Origin: Planctomycetota bacterium
GTDB lineage: Bacteria; Planctomycetota; Phycisphaerae; WQYP01
Assembly: GCA_021790385.1 (NCBI GenBank)
Contig: JAJYDW010000008.1
Location: 1 to 64,000, forward strand
Length of the DNA stretch: 64,000 bases
Direction of reading: 5' to 3'
Part shown: piece by piece, positions 37,905 through 48,762 of the stretch
How positions within the stretch are numbered: position 1 is the stretch's first letter
Layout: the number at the start of each line of letters is the position of its first letter
The notes under the pieces: model-generated
Seen by the model: the letters and a program-made list of their open reading frames with translations, nothing else
Told to the model about the DNA's origin: nothing
Database searches by the model: none
Position numbers and translations under genes: made by a program

Positions 37905-38771
37905 TCAAGCTGGAATCGCTTGAGTTTCCACCTCGTCAAACCGGCCGGTATGGCGGGCAACTGTTGTTTGCAGTAAAGCCTCCAGCTTACGCAATGCCCC
38001 CACTTCAATTTGCCGCACACGCTGTCGGGTAACGCCCAGAATCGCGGCAATTTCCTGCACCGCCAGCGGCTTGGCCTCGCCAAAGCCATGGCGAAGTCGC
38101 AATACCGTGGCCTCGCGATGATCAAGCTGATCCAGCAGAATACGCAGCTTCTCTGCAGTCTCGCGGTTTTCCAATTCGTGATCGGGCCGCAGTGTTTGCC
38201 GGTCCGGTATGGCTTCTTCCATGGTTTGCCGCCCCAGATCACTGTAGCTATCCATCATGGTTATCCGAAATACCCGCGAAGCATGTTGTACCGCCGCAAG
38301 CTGGTTATCTCTGGATTGTTCAAGCAGGTCTGTATCAGACGGAGCATAACCACAGGTGTCCTGAAACCTCCGTGACCGCTCCTGCAGCCTGGCCATGCGC
38401 CGAATCATGTAATGCGGCATGCACATGGGGTGGGCGGTAGCGGCGATAAATTGCTGAATGCTATGCAGAATCCACCATTTAGCATAGGTTGCAAATCGGG
38501 TGCAGCGATCAGGTTGATATAAATCCACCGCATGAACCAGCCCCAAATTGCCCTCCGCAATAACGTCCTGCAGACAGATGCCCGTGCGGACGAATCGACG
38601 GGCAATAGCCACCACCAGCCTTAAATTGGCTTCCACCAACGTATATCGCGCAACAAAATCCCCGCTTTGCACCCTCTGGGCCAAGTCCAATTCCTGCTCG
38701 GCGGTAAGCAGCGGAATTTTTCTTAATGTGGCAAAATACTCTTGTAAATCAGTTTCTCTTGCCTCTGACAT
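37905..38771 (-). CDS. RNA polymerase sigma-70 family factor (group 2/3 type)
   Basis: 288 residues. Region 1.2 (DLQEYFATLRKIPLLTAEQE), region 2 (LRLVVAIARRFV, DVIAEGNLGLVHAVD and FATYAKWWILHSI), region 3 and region 4 (AVQEIAAILGVTRQRVRQIE) are complete; the long region 1.1 of the housekeeping factor is absent. It resembles RpoS/SigB-like alternative factors. Region 2.4 carries unusual residues (KWWILHSIQQFI instead of a YATWWIRQAI-like string), so promoter preference may differ. No anti-sigma gene is adjacent. Confidence 0.93.
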   Translation of the reverse strand: MSEARETDLQEYFATLRKIPLLTAEQELDLAQRVQSGDFVARYTLVEANLRLVVAIARRFVRTGICLQDVIAEGNLGLVHAVDLYQPDRCTRFATYAKWWILHSIQQFIAATAHPMCMPHYMIRRMARLQERSRRFQDTCGYAPSDTDLLEQSRDNQLAAVQHASRVFRITMMDSYSDLGRQTMEEAIPDRQTLRPDHELENRETAEKLRILLDQLDHREATVLRLRHGFGEAKPLAVQEIAAILGVTRQRVRQIEVGALRKLEALLQTTVARHTGRFDEVETQAIPA

Positions 38772-39021
38772 GTGCGTACTCCCTGTGTCCGTTGTGTGCC
38801 TCTCTTAGGGGCAAGCCAGCTTCCACGCTGATGAACCCTCTAGCTTTTACCGAATCTCTTAGAGATGTCAGTACCTATATTGGTTAGGCCATATTAATAG
38901 TAGGAGTCAAAGTTGGAAAAGTGAAGAGGTAAAATTTCGACTTTTTCGGACGGGCAATTACCGGCTCTCCATAGCCAAGCTTTAGCCGTGCTGCGATGAT
39001 TTTATAAGCCCGTGCTATCCA

Positions 39022-40629
39022 TCAGGACGGAGCAATAGCACTTTCCGCCTCAACATGGCCGAAAATGGTCATGGCATGGGCTTCGTCAATGCGAACATCA
39101 ACGATCTTGCCTTCCCATTCCGGCGACCCGGGAAATACCACGATCTGGTCTGCACCGGTACGTCCTATAAGCTGCAAGGAATCCGATAAGTTGCTGGGCT
39201 GATGGACCAAAGGCACCGCCACCGCAGCCTGTGTCCGTCCGCGCATAGCCGCAGCCATTCGCGGGCCTAATTGGGGTGCCACCTGAACGCCCATGGGCAA
39301 AGCGACGGTCTCCTGCGCATGATCGCGATCGTGATTGGCCCCCGCCACGACGGAATCCGTGGGGCGCACCCAGCCGCTTGGCCCCTGGCATAGCACCGGC
39401 ACTGTTTGCCCGATCAGATCCCGATTTAACTCTTCGCTGATGGCATTTTGGACGTGCAGCAGATGATTATTGCGCTCCCGTTTGACTTCATCGGGAACAT
39501 CATCCGGATATCGGCGGATGGCCGCAGTTCCCGGACGCGGTGAATATTTGAAAATGAAACAATTTTTATATCTGGACCGGGCCACCAGTGCCGCAGACAA
39601 CTGGTAATCTTCCTCGGTTTCGGAGGGAAAACCCACAATCATATCCCCGGCCAGTGCCAGGCCCGGTACCATACGCCTGGCCCGTTCCAGAAGCGCGTCG
39701 TACTGCTCCACGCTATAGCCACGATTCATCATTTTAAGGATGCGATTGCTGCCGGATTGTGCAGGTATATGCAGATACTTGCATATTCTTTGGCACTCCG
39801 CCATCACCTGCAAAATATCATCCCCGAAATCTGCGGGAAAACTGGTGATAAACCTCAGCCGCGGCAACTCCGGCACACTTTCGTGCAGGCGGTGCAGCAG
39901 ATGGGCAAAACTCGTGCGCCGCTTCATCGGGCCATCCGGCCCGGAAGCCGCCGGATGTTCGTAATGATAATGGTTAACGGTTTGGCCCAGCAGGGTAACT
40001 TCCAGCGCACCAGCCGCCACCAATCGGCGGGTCTCTTCAATAATGGCCTCCGGCGGACGGCTCACTTCCGGCCCACGCGTGTGCGGCACCACACAATAGG
40101 TGCAGAATTTATTGCAGCCACGCACCACCCGCACATACGCCTGATACTGGCTTTCGGTGGGGGAAAAACTGCGCGATAAATCCAACAGCTCCAGGCCGTC
40201 TTCCTCTGCTGCGCCAAGCGTCGCCGAGCGCCGGCTGGTATTGCCCGCCAACGCCGCCTGCTGTCGGCCGGTACGAAATACGTTGTCTAAAAGTGTCGGC
40301 AGTTTGTCCAGTTCGCCGGGGCCGCAAAGCAGGTCCACGTGCGGCAATCGCTTGAGCATTCCAGCACCATCGCGTTCAGCCATGCAGCCAAGCACCCCGA
40401 CGACCAATTCCGGCTCGGCAACCTTGCGCGTTTTCAACAGTCCCAGCCGGGAACGCACTTTTTGTTCTGAATGCTCCCGCACCGAACAGGTGTTATACAA
40501 AACAACGTCGGCCGCCTGGATATCGGGGGTGAATTGGTAACCCAGCGCCCTCAACTGGCCCATTACCAGTTCGCTGTCCAGAACATTCATCTGACAGCCG
40601 AAGGTCTCCAGATAAATTTTCTTCATCAT
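39022..40629 (-). CDS. miaB: tRNA-2-methylthio-N6-dimethylallyladenosine synthase
   Basis: 535 residues from the MM pair at 40629. The N-terminal UPF0004 domain shows KIYLETFGCQMNVLDSE and two more cluster cysteines (NTCSVREHSE and GCMAERDG). The radical-SAM motif is GCNKFCTYCVVP, and a TRAM domain closes the protein. It is somewhat longer than usual because of an insertion after the N-terminal domain (~NTSRRSATLGAAEEDG) and a longer segment around the TRAM. It methylthiolates A37 in tRNAs reading U-starting codons. The SGNH hydrolase gene lies 78 bp upstream on the same strand. Confidence 0.95.
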   Translation of the reverse strand: MMKKIYLETFGCQMNVLDSELVMGQLRALGYQFTPDIQAADVVLYNTCSVREHSEQKVRSRLGLLKTRKVAEPELVVGVLGCMAERDGAGMLKRLPHVDLLCGPGELDKLPTLLDNVFRTGRQQAALAGNTSRRSATLGAAEEDGLELLDLSRSFSPTESQYQAYVRVVRGCNKFCTYCVVPHTRGPEVSRPPEAIIEETRRLVAAGALEVTLLGQTVNHYHYEHPAASGPDGPMKRRTSFAHLLHRLHESVPELPRLRFITSFPADFGDDILQVMAECQRICKYLHIPAQSGSNRILKMMNRGYSVEQYDALLERARRMVPGLALAGDMIVGFPSETEEDYQLSAALVARSRYKNCFIFKYSPRPGTAAIRRYPDDVPDEVKRERNNHLLHVQNAISEELNRDLIGQTVPVLCQGPSGWVRPTDSVVAGANHDRDHAQETVALPMGVQVAPQLGPRMAAAMRGRTQAAVAVPLVHQPSNLSDSLQLIGRTGADQIVVFPGSPEWEGKIVDVRIDEAHAMTIFGHVEAESAIAPS

Positions 40630-40707
40630 AGACGCACCATGTCCGCCCGGAGGGCTATGACCGGGGCCAGTCTCGCCTCGCTCCGGACAGCAACTGTTCT
40701 GCGGCAA

Positions 40708-41346
40708 TTACCACGCAAAGCCGATGCTCTTTAAAAACGCCCGGGCCAGCAGCATGTGCCCGGCCGCATTGGGATGCACCCTATCCCAGGCCAGCGCCCC
40801 GGAGTAACGGAATTGCAGCACGTGATTAAACGCCGCCTGCGTATCCACACAGCTTAGACCATGCTTGTGCGCCAGCTTTTTCACTGCCGCCCCATATTCG
40901 TCCATGCGGCTGCGCATCGCATCCTGCGTGCTCGGCTCAATGAAGAACGGTGTCATCAGCACGATGTTTTTGGTCAGCGGCAGCGTTTTGGAAATCAATT
41001 CATCCAGGGTGCTTTCATATTCCGGCAGCGGCACCCCATATTCCGGACGAATGGCGTTATCAAACTGCCGCCACACGTCATTGATACCTATCATGATCAC
41101 CAGCCAGTCCGGCTTCAGAGCTATAACATCGGTATCCCATCGGGCCGCCAGATCGCGTACGGTGTGGCCGGACGTGCCTTGATTGAAGGTGCGTATTTTC
41201 AACTGTGGATATGCCGCCGTCAGCAGAGCTTCAACCATGGATACATACCCGCTACCCAGGTTGCCGTCACCAATAGGCCGCCCGCGGCCGCAATCCGTAA
41301 TGGAATCACCAATAAAAATCAGTCGCGTGGAATCTTTCAGTTTCAT
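40708..41346 (-). CDS. SGNH/GDSL-type esterase
   Basis: 212 residues from ATG 41346. Block I IFIGDSITDCG (Ser), block II NQGTSGHTV, block III GINDVWRQF (Asn) and block V DRVHPNAAGH (Asp, His) are all present, so the catalytic set is complete. There is no signal peptide, so it should be cytoplasmic. Family members deacetylate sugars or split acyl esters. The neighbours give no clear clue to the substrate. Confidence 0.92.
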   Translation of the reverse strand: MKLKDSTRLIFIGDSITDCGRGRPIGDGNLGSGYVSMVEALLTAAYPQLKIRTFNQGTSGHTVRDLAARWDTDVIALKPDWLVIMIGINDVWRQFDNAIRPEYGVPLPEYESTLDELISKTLPLTKNIVLMTPFFIEPSTQDAMRSRMDEYGAAVKKLAHKHGLSCVDTQAAFNHVLQFRYSGALAWDRVHPNAAGHMLLARAFLKSIGFAW

Positions 41347-41493
41347 ACTGCAAAAACCTTTTAAGAACACTTACTTTTCGGCCACATTACTGCATGTTTT
41401 AGCCCAACGCAAGACCATCATGGAGGTGAGTATCTTACCCGCCATTTTCGCCCTCGCCGCCGGCCCGATATCGCAGCCGCAGGTGTGGACGGT

Positions 41494-41499
41494 TATAAT
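41494..41499 (+). promoter_or_regulatory. -10 element ahead of gcvP
   Basis: A perfect TATAAT 48 bp before the gcvP start; the matching -35 is poor. I looked for a glycine riboswitch in 41347-41546 and saw none. Confidence 0.3.
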
Positions 41500-41546
41500 C
41501 CCCCTGGTTTGACGTCCGCGTAACACCATAGAAAGGTTTATCTACA

Positions 41547-44471
41547 ATGCCATCTGCTTCCGCCACCCTATCTAGCAAGGCTTCGCCATCACAGCAATCC
41601 GCCGCGGTTTGGGCCGACCTGATCGCCGACGATGCTTTTCTTGCGCGCCATCTGGGACCGGGCGAGGCCGACATAAAGGCCATGCTGGGGCAATTGGGGT
41701 TGAAATCTCTGGAGGAGTTGGTGGAGCGCACTGTTCCATCCGGCATCAGGCTCAAAACTACCCTGGCCCTGCCGGAGGAACTCTCGGAGGCGGCCATGCT
41801 CAAAAAACTGTGTCAACTCGCCGGCGAAAACCGCGTGTTTCGCAGCCTCATCGGCATGGGTTATCACGACGTTGTCACTGCTCCGGTGATTTTGCGCAAT
41901 GTGCTGGAAAACCCCGGCTGGTACACCCAGTACACCCCCTACCAGGCGGAAATTGCTCAGGGGCGGCTGGAGGCCCTGCTTAATTTTCAGACCATGGTCG
42001 CCGACCTTACCGGTTTGCCGCTGGCCAATGCTTCGCTGCTGGATGAAGCTACCGCGGCGGCCGAAGCCATGGCCATGTGCCGTACCGGTCCCGATGACCC
42101 GCGAGATACTTTCTTTATCGCCCAGGATTGCCACCCGCAGACCATTGCCGTAGTTCAAACTCGACTCGCGGCGCTGGGCCTTAAGGCCATCGTCGGCCCG
42201 CCGGAACAGGCAGATTTTCCCGCCGGCTCAATCTTTGGAATTTTAGTGCAATACCCGGCCACCGATGGCCATATCCATTCTTTTGACGAACTGGCGAACC
42301 TGGCCCACCAACATCACGTCCGGGTGGTGGTGGCCGCGGATATTCTCGCGCTAACACTGCTTCGTCCGCCGGGAGAATTTGGCGCGGACATTGCGGTGGG
42401 CAGCACACAGCGGCTGGGCATGCCCATGGGTGCCGGCGGTCCTCATGCGGCCTTTTTGGCCACGCGCCAGGAATTGGCCCGCAAAATTCCCGGTCGCATC
42501 GTCGGCGTATCCCGTGATGCGGCTGGCCAACCCGCCCTGCGCCTCGCCATTCAAACCCGCGAACAGCACATCAAACGTGAACGGGCCACCAGTAACATCT
42601 GCACCGCCCAGGTGCTGCCGGCGGTGGTCGCCGCCATGCACGCGGTTTATCACGGGCCGGCCGGCCTGACGCGCATTGCCCGCCGGATTCACGCCTGGAC
42701 GGCGGTATTGGCACGCGGACTGGTTCGGTTGGGCCATAAGGTTGGCAATGATCAATTTTTTGACACGCTGCGTGTCACGCCCGGCGATCACGTTTCACCG
42801 GCGGATATTCTGGATGCCGCCCGGATTAAGTCCATCAATTTGCGAAGTTATAGCGACGGTTCCATCGGCATAGCCCTGGACCAGCGCACCGACCTGGCCG
42901 AAGTTCACGCCCTGCTACACATCTTCTGCCCCAGACATGCGTTGCCGTTTATGCTCGATGATCTGGTAGCCCAGGTCGACATCGAATTCCCCCCGGCCCT
43001 GCGCCGCACTTCTCCTTTTATGCAACATCCCGTGTTTAATCAGTATCACAGCGAAACCGAAATGCTGCGCTACATTCGCCGCCTGGAAGCACGCGATTTA
43101 TCGCTCACCACTTCCATGATTCCGCTGGGTTCTTGCACCATGAAGCTCAATGCCGCCGCGGAAATGCTGCCCATCACCTGGCCTCAGTGGGCGGATGTGC
43201 ATCCCTTTGCACCTGCGGATCAAACCCGCGGCTATGCCATGCTCTTTGACCAGTTGCAGAATTTTTTAGCCGAAATCACCGGGTTCCCGGCGGTGTCTCT
43301 GCAACCCAACGCCGGGTCGCAGGGCGAATACACGGGCCTGCTGGTGATTCGAGCCTGGCATCAATCGCGTGGACAGGCGCACCGGAACATTTGCCTGATT
43401 CCCGATTCCGCCCATGGTACCAACCCGGCCAGCGCCGTGACGGCGGGCTTGCACGTAGTGCCGGTGGCGTGCGATCAGCAGGGTAATATCGACTTAACCG
43501 ACCTGGCCGACAAGGCGCGTCAGCATCACCAGAACCTGGCCTGCCTGATGGTTACCTATCCATCCACCCATGGCGTTTTTGAAGAGCATATCCGTGATAT
43601 CTGCGCCATCGTGCATGAACATGGCGGCCAGGTGTATATGGATGGGGCTAATATGAACGCCCAAGTGGGCTTGTGTCGTCCTGCGGATATCGGCGCGGAT
43701 GTTTGCCATCTGAACCTGCACAAAACCTTCTGTATTCCCCACGGCGGCGGGGGACCGGGCATGGGCCCCATCGCGGTAGCCCGGCATCTGTCTCCGTTCC
43801 TGCCCGGCCACCCGGTAATCGGCACCGCCAGCACCAACGCCATCGGCCCGGTGGCGGCGGCCCCCTGCGGCAGCGCCTTAATTTTGACCATTCCATGGGC
43901 GTACATTGTGATGATGGGCGCAGCGGGCCTGCAAAAAGCCACGGAAGTGGCCATTTTGAATGCCAACTATATGGCCCACCGCCTCGCCAGCCATTATCCT
44001 ATCGCTTTCAAAGGCCAACATGGCTTTTGCGCCCATGAATTCATTATTGATGCCCGTGCGTTTGAAGCCTCCGCCGGAATAAAAGTGGAAGACATCGCCA
44101 AACGCCTTATGGATTATGGCTTTCACGCCCCCACAGTTTCCTGGCCGGAACCCGGCACGATGATGATAGAACCCACCGAAAGTGAATCTCGGGCGGAATT
44201 AGACCGCTTCTGCCAGGCCTTGATTGCCATTCGCGAGGAAATCCGCGACATTGAAACCGGCCGGATGGATCGTCGGGATAATCCGCTTAAAAACGCTCCG
44301 CACACCGCCGCCGCCATCGCCGCCGATGCCTGGCCCCACGGCTATTCCCGCGAAAAAGCTGCCTTTCCCCTGGCTTATCTCAAGGAACATAAATTCTGGC
44401 CGCATGTTGGGCGTATTGACAATGTCTACGGCGACCGGCACCTGTTTTGTTCCTGCCAGCCGGTGGAATAA
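41547..44471 (+). CDS. gcvP: Glycine dehydrogenase (decarboxylating), P-protein
   Basis: 974 residues, the fused form carrying both halves. The N-terminus [17 protein letters not shown] is typical; the second half has the PLP lysine in [20 protein letters not shown]. It decarboxylates glycine and passes the aminomethyl group to the lipoyl H-protein. gcvT and gcvH are not in the window, so the system is split. It works with glyA (24898-26157) in one-carbon metabolism. Length and motif order match the family throughout. Confidence 0.97.
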   Translation: MPSASATLSSKASPSQQSAAVWADLIADDAFLARHLGPGEADIKAMLGQLGLKSLEELVERTVPSGIRLKTTLALPEELSEAAMLKKLCQLAGENRVFRSLIGMGYHDVVTAPVILRNVLENPGWYTQYTPYQAEIAQGRLEALLNFQTMVADLTGLPLANASLLDEATAAAEAMAMCRTGPDDPRDTFFIAQDCHPQTIAVVQTRLAALGLKAIVGPPEQADFPAGSIFGILVQYPATDGHIHSFDELANLAHQHHVRVVVAADILALTLLRPPGEFGADIAVGSTQRLGMPMGAGGPHAAFLATRQELARKIPGRIVGVSRDAAGQPALRLAIQTREQHIKRERATSNICTAQVLPAVVAAMHAVYHGPAGLTRIARRIHAWTAVLARGLVRLGHKVGNDQFFDTLRVTPGDHVSPADILDAARIKSINLRSYSDGSIGIALDQRTDLAEVHALLHIFCPRHALPFMLDDLVAQVDIEFPPALRRTSPFMQHPVFNQYHSETEMLRYIRRLEARDLSLTTSMIPLGSCTMKLNAAAEMLPITWPQWADVHPFAPADQTRGYAMLFDQLQNFLAEITGFPAVSLQPNAGSQGEYTGLLVIRAWHQSRGQAHRNICLIPDSAHGTNPASAVTAGLHVVPVACDQQGNIDLTDLADKARQHHQNLACLMVTYPSTHGVFEEHIRDICAIVHEHGGQVYMDGANMNAQVGLCRPADIGADVCHLNLHKTFCIPHGGGGPGMGPIAVARHLSPFLPGHPVIGTASTNAIGPVAAAPCGSALILTIPWAYIVMMGAAGLQKATEVAILNANYMAHRLASHYPIAFKGQHGFCAHEFIIDARAFEASAGIKVEDIAKRLMDYGFHAPTVSWPEPGTMMIEPTESESRAELDRFCQALIAIREEIRDIETGRMDRRDNPLKNAPHTAAAIAADAWPHGYSREKAAFPLAYLKEHKFWPHVGRIDNVYGDRHLFCSCQPVE

Positions 44472-44547
44472 CAGCACCACGGGGCTTGCCGGCACGCTGA
44501 AATGCGCCGCACAAAGCTCAGCAACGGAGCTGCGACAATCGCCGCCG

Positions 44548-45663
44548 TTACCTGATTTTTACGGTGGCCAAAGCCAGCGCCGCGGAAAGGCCGGTAATCA
44601 GCCAGAAGCGGATAACCACCTGCTGTTCGCTCCAACCTTTTAAGTGGAAATGATGATGAATCGGGCTGCATAAAAATACGCGCTTGCCGCGGCTTAACTT
44701 AAAATAACCCACTTGAATAAGCACACTGCCTGCTTCGATGACAAAGATGGCCCCCACCAGCAGCAGCATCGGCTCCTGCCGGATGACAATGGCCACGTAG
44801 CCGATCGTACCGCCCAGCGCCAGGGAACCGGTATCGCCCATGAACACCTGCGCGGGGTTGCAGTTGAACCACAAAAACCCCAGACAAGCCCCCGCCATTG
44901 CCCCGCACACCACCGCCAGTTCTCCCGAAAGACGGATGTGGTTGAAGTGCAGATTCGCCGCCCAGCGGGCATCCCCGGTAACGTAGGCGAGAATCATGAA
45001 GGCGAAGCTGACAATGGTCATGCAACCGGCGGCCAGACCGTCCATGCCGTCGGTTAAATTAACCGCGTTGCTGCTGCCGGCAATCACCACCACCGCCAGC
45101 ACCGCAAACACCCCGGTGGGCAACACCCAGTTCCTCGGCAACAGGGGCCAGTTAAGATAATGGGCCTGCGCATAGCCGCCGTGGTGGTAGATAAACACCG
45201 CCAGTATAACGCCCAGCCCCACCTGAAACACCAGTTTTTCCCACCACATTAAACCATCGCGGCTACCTTCCGCGCGCTGTTTTTCAGTGAGCTTCAACCA
45301 ATCATCAATGGCCCCCAGCCCTCCCAGGTAGATCAGGCACATCAGCGCCATCTGCACATAAAAATTATCGATTCTCGCGCACAGCACGGTCGTGATAAAA
45401 ATCGCCGCAATAATCATCACCCCGCCCATCGTCGGCGTATCCGCCTTGCCCACATTCATGGCGTTGAGCGAATCGTTATGAAATTCCGGCTTGTCGCCAA
45501 GCTTGAATTTTTTGAGGCGGGCAATGACCGGCTTGCCCATCGCCAGCACCATGATAAAGCTGATGATAACCGCCAGCGCGGAACGAAATATCACTTCCTG
45601 CAGCGAAAAATTCTGCGATACCCATCCGTGCCCCGCCATGAAAACATACAGCCAGTACAGCAT
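44548..45663 (-). CDS. mraY: Phospho-N-acetylmuramoyl-pentapeptide transferase
   Basis: 371 residues with about ten helices. Conserved blocks: KADTPTMGGVMI, LGAIDDWLK, NAVNLTDGMDGLAAG and the cytoplasmic His-rich loop IHHHFHLKGW. It makes lipid I from UDP-MurNAc-pentapeptide and undecaprenyl phosphate. It lies 39 bp after murF in the dcw order. No murD or ftsW follows; the next gene downstream is convergent gcvP. Confidence 0.97.
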   Translation of the reverse strand: MLYWLYVFMAGHGWVSQNFSLQEVIFRSALAVIISFIMVLAMGKPVIARLKKFKLGDKPEFHNDSLNAMNVGKADTPTMGGVMIIAAIFITTVLCARIDNFYVQMALMCLIYLGGLGAIDDWLKLTEKQRAEGSRDGLMWWEKLVFQVGLGVILAVFIYHHGGYAQAHYLNWPLLPRNWVLPTGVFAVLAVVVIAGSSNAVNLTDGMDGLAAGCMTIVSFAFMILAYVTGDARWAANLHFNHIRLSGELAVVCGAMAGACLGFLWFNCNPAQVFMGDTGSLALGGTIGYVAIVIRQEPMLLLVGAIFVIEAGSVLIQVGYFKLSRGKRVFLCSPIHHHFHLKGWSEQQVVIRFWLITGLSAALALATVKIR

Positions 45664-45702
45664 ATCAATATCCCCGCGATGTCCCGGCCAATCCGAGATC
45701 TG

Positions 45703-47187
45703 TTATTCCAACCCACCCGCTGGTGCGGCTGCCGGAGCAACCCCCTCTGCAGTTTTGACCGCCTCAAGAACTTGCTCCAGATGCATGCCACGCGATCCTT
45801 TGAGCAATATGGCGTCATGCCGGTGCAGCAACGCCGGCACGCCCCGCACCGCATCCGCGGTACTGGCAAAATATGCCGTCTCCACGCCGTGCTGCCGGGC
45901 CATCGCCGCTGCCGCCTGCATCTGCGGCCCTATCGCTATCAGCAAGTCCATACGGTTTTCCGCCACCAGCGATCCGATCCATTCATGCATGGCGGGCCCG
46001 GACTGCCCCAATTCCAGCATGTCCGCCAGAATGGCTACCCGTCGCGGCGATTTTCCGCTGCTACGACGTGCTGCACCACGTGGTGTACGGCCGCCTTTCG
46101 GCACCGTGTCGGTCAGATCGATCCGTCCGAATGTTTCCAGCGCACCGGCCATGCTGGTCGGATTGGCGTTATACGCATCATTGAGAACAAAGTGCCCGTT
46201 GATCCGCAGCGGCTCCATGCGCATGGGGGCCGGCCGGCATTGCGCCAGCCCCTGCACAATCTGCTCATCCGCCAGGCCCATGCGCCGGGCTACGCCAATC
46301 GCCAGCAATATATTCATGACATTATGCCGGCCAACCAGAGGAACGTGAATGGCCAGCCGCCCATTGAGCTTGAAAGTCAGGCCCTGGATGGATTCCGCCA
46401 CATCCACCGCCTCCAGATCAGCCCCGGAACCCGCCGGGCCCACCGTCACCCGGGCCAAAGTGGAAAGCTTGAGTGCCTCGGTCAACTCTGGAGCGTCATT
46501 GGGGCAAAACAACATGCCGCCATCACGCACAAAACGCACCAGCGAGGCTTCTTCAGCGGCAATGGATTTTAAGTCGCCCAGATGTTCCAGATGTTCCAGC
46601 CCTATGCTCGTAATCACCGCAATGTCCGGTGCCGCCACCTCGCCCAGCGCCGCCACTTCTCCCTGCGCATTGGTGCCCACTTCCAGAATCACATATTCAT
46701 GCTGCGGCTCCACCTGCAGCAGAGTCAGCGGCAAGCCTATATTGTTGTTAAAACTTTTGGGGCTGGCGTGGCCGGAGAGTTTCGCCGCCAGCACAGTGTC
46801 GATCAGGCGCTTGGTGGTCGTCTTGCCGTTCGATCCGCCAACCGCAATAACCTTCGCCCGAATTTCCTGCCGGTAGCCGGCCGCCAGCCGGTTGAGTCCG
46901 CGCACGGTCTGATCGCACAGCAACACCGCCGCACCGGCTTCCGTGGCCACACGCATTGCGTTGCTGTCAGGCGCTGTATCCACCAGCACCGCCGCCGCAC
47001 CCGCCGCAATGGCCGGCGCTACAAAAGTGTGCCCGTCAAAACGCTCTCCGCGAATGGCTACAAACAAATCCCCCTCCGCCACATTCCGATGGTCTTGCAC
47101 CACCCGCCCGCTGAAATTACGCTCCGATTTATTCAGCCACCGGCTTAGCGTTACTCGCCTTATTTGATCAAAAGTCCATGGCTTCAT
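45703..47187 (-). CDS. murF: UDP-N-acetylmuramoyl-tripeptide--D-alanyl-D-alanine ligase
   Basis: 494 residues. ATP site GGSNGKTTTKRLI, then NNNIGLPLTLL and the Mur-ligase middle and C-terminal domains (LNDAYNANPTSM). A basic low-complexity insertion of ~20 residues (around KGGRTPRGAARRSSGKSPR) sits before VAILADMLELG and is not usual. Its start overlaps the murE stop by 4 bp. It adds D-Ala-D-Ala to the muropeptide in the cytoplasm. Confidence 0.96.
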   Translation of the reverse strand: MKPWTFDQIRRVTLSRWLNKSERNFSGRVVQDHRNVAEGDLFVAIRGERFDGHTFVAPAIAAGAAAVLVDTAPDSNAMRVATEAGAAVLLCDQTVRGLNRLAAGYRQEIRAKVIAVGGSNGKTTTKRLIDTVLAAKLSGHASPKSFNNNIGLPLTLLQVEPQHEYVILEVGTNAQGEVAALGEVAAPDIAVITSIGLEHLEHLGDLKSIAAEEASLVRFVRDGGMLFCPNDAPELTEALKLSTLARVTVGPAGSGADLEAVDVAESIQGLTFKLNGRLAIHVPLVGRHNVMNILLAIGVARRMGLADEQIVQGLAQCRPAPMRMEPLRINGHFVLNDAYNANPTSMAGALETFGRIDLTDTVPKGGRTPRGAARRSSGKSPRRVAILADMLELGQSGPAMHEWIGSLVAENRMDLLIAIGPQMQAAAAMARQHGVETAYFASTADAVRGVPALLHRHDAILLKGSRGMHLEQVLEAVKTAEGVAPAAAPAGGLE

Positions 47188-48701
47188 CGGGCCGCCTCCA
47201 CCCTTCTCACCCCCGCCAGGCGCTGGGCCAGCGCCGCACGGGCCACCGCAACATCATCAAACGGGTGCTTGACGGTGCCAAGAATCTGGTAACGTTCATG
47301 CCCCTTGCCGGCAATCAGCACCACATCACCCTCTCGCGCTTCCTCCACCGCCGTTTGAATCGCCGCCCGCCGATCCGGGCACACGTGCACCGCACCCCGC
47401 GCTTCCCGCGACAATCCGGTCAAAATCATATCAATAATGCTTTGCGGCTCCTCAGTTCGCGGATTGTCGTTGGTAATGATCACCTTATCTGCCAGACGCT
47501 GGGCCACCGCCGCCATCTTCGGCCGTTTGGTGGCATCACGGTCTCCACCGCAGCCAAACACGCAGATAACTCTCCCCTTCGTCCACGGCCGAATCGCCCG
47601 CAGCACATTTTCCAGCGCGTCGTGCGTATGGGCGTAATCCACCAGTACCTGAAACGGCAATTCACTCCGGTTTACACCCTCCACCAACACCGCCTCCAGG
47701 CGGCCCGGCACCGCACGCATTTGCTCGATGCCAAGTTGAATCGCCGAGGCCGCTATGCCTTGACTTGCGCATGCCGCTGCGGCACACAGGATATTCTGGG
47801 CATTATGTCGCCCCACCAGTTCCGTGGTGAGGGTCCATGGCGAGCCACCGGAATGGGTGATGCGCAGAGTCATGCCCAAAGCGTCCAGGCGTAAAATATC
47901 TGCCTTAAAATCCGCCGGTTTATCCAGTCCGTAGCTTACCACCCGGGCCGCTGTTCCCTCTACCATCCGCCTCGACCATGGATCATCCGCGTTTATAATC
48001 GCCCATGATCCCGCACGTAAAGATTCAAAAAGCCGGGCTTTCGCCGCCGCATAATTCTCCATCGTCCCATGATAATCCAGATGGTCCCCGGTGAGATTGC
48101 TGAACATGGCGGCCGCCACCGGCAAGCCCGCCATCCGGCCCTGATCAAGGGCATGGCTGCTGGCCTCCATCGACACGGTGCCAACGCCGTTACTTTTCAT
48201 TTCCGCCAATAGATCCGCCAGCTCCACCGGCCCAGGCGTGGTCATCACGCTTTCCCGTACCTGGGAACCATCGTCAATTTCCACCGTGCTGATAAGCCCG
48301 CAGCGCTGGCCGGCGGCTTTGCATATCGCCCGCACCAGATAGCTGATGGTGGTTTTGCCATTGGTTCCAGTCACTGCAAAAATAGTCAAACCACGCGCCG
48401 GTTCGCCGCGCAGTCGATGGGCCAGCCGGGCCAGTAATTCTTCCGCTGACACATCCCTTTCTTCAAGCCGCGCCATGGTGGTTGGCTGGTCGGCCAGCAA
48501 TACCGCCGCCGCACCCCGGCTCAGCGCCTCTTGCGCAAAACTCTCCCCGCGATGCCGCGTACCGCTGCGGGCCACAAAAAGATCGCCCGGGCCAACCAGA
48601 CGCGAATCTTCCACCACGCGGTTGATTTCCGGATCAACTGCGCTCTTGATCAGCCGCGCCGGCGGCAACTCTACATCTGTCAACAACACACTTAGTTTCA
48701 T
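47184..48701 (-). CDS. murE: UDP-N-acetylmuramoyl-tripeptide synthetase, probably meso-DAP-adding
   Basis: 505 residues. ATP loop VTGTNGKTTISYLV, carbamylated-Lys region, and the DNPR motif (TNDNPRTEEP) that marks meso-diaminopimelate as third residue. This implies a DAP-type peptidoglycan, in line with a cell wall in this organism. Overlaps murF by 4 bp and follows ftsI by 61 bp. Confidence 0.96.
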   Translation of the reverse strand: MKLSVLLTDVELPPARLIKSAVDPEINRVVEDSRLVGPGDLFVARSGTRHRGESFAQEALSRGAAAVLLADQPTTMARLEERDVSAEELLARLAHRLRGEPARGLTIFAVTGTNGKTTISYLVRAICKAAGQRCGLISTVEIDDGSQVRESVMTTPGPVELADLLAEMKSNGVGTVSMEASSHALDQGRMAGLPVAAAMFSNLTGDHLDYHGTMENYAAAKARLFESLRAGSWAIINADDPWSRRMVEGTAARVVSYGLDKPADFKADILRLDALGMTLRITHSGGSPWTLTTELVGRHNAQNILCAAAACASQGIAASAIQLGIEQMRAVPGRLEAVLVEGVNRSELPFQVLVDYAHTHDALENVLRAIRPWTKGRVICVFGCGGDRDATKRPKMAAVAQRLADKVIITNDNPRTEEPQSIIDMILTGLSREARGAVHVCPDRRAAIQTAVEEAREGDVVLIAGKGHERYQILGTVKHPFDDVAVARAALAQRLAGVRRVEAAR

Positions 48702-48762
48702 TTTACCCGCGCCCCATCCGCCGGACCTTGTAACCCCGCGGCCACACTTCCGCCCAGTCGCC

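Noticed and set aside
41347-41546. Glycine riboswitch ahead of gcvP (also looked for ahead of glyA, 24607-24897)
   Set aside because: The conserved aptamer blocks are not present in either leader.
43494-43966. Long open frames on the minus strand inside gcvP
   Set aside because: They are shadows of a clear, full-length gcvP and match nothing.
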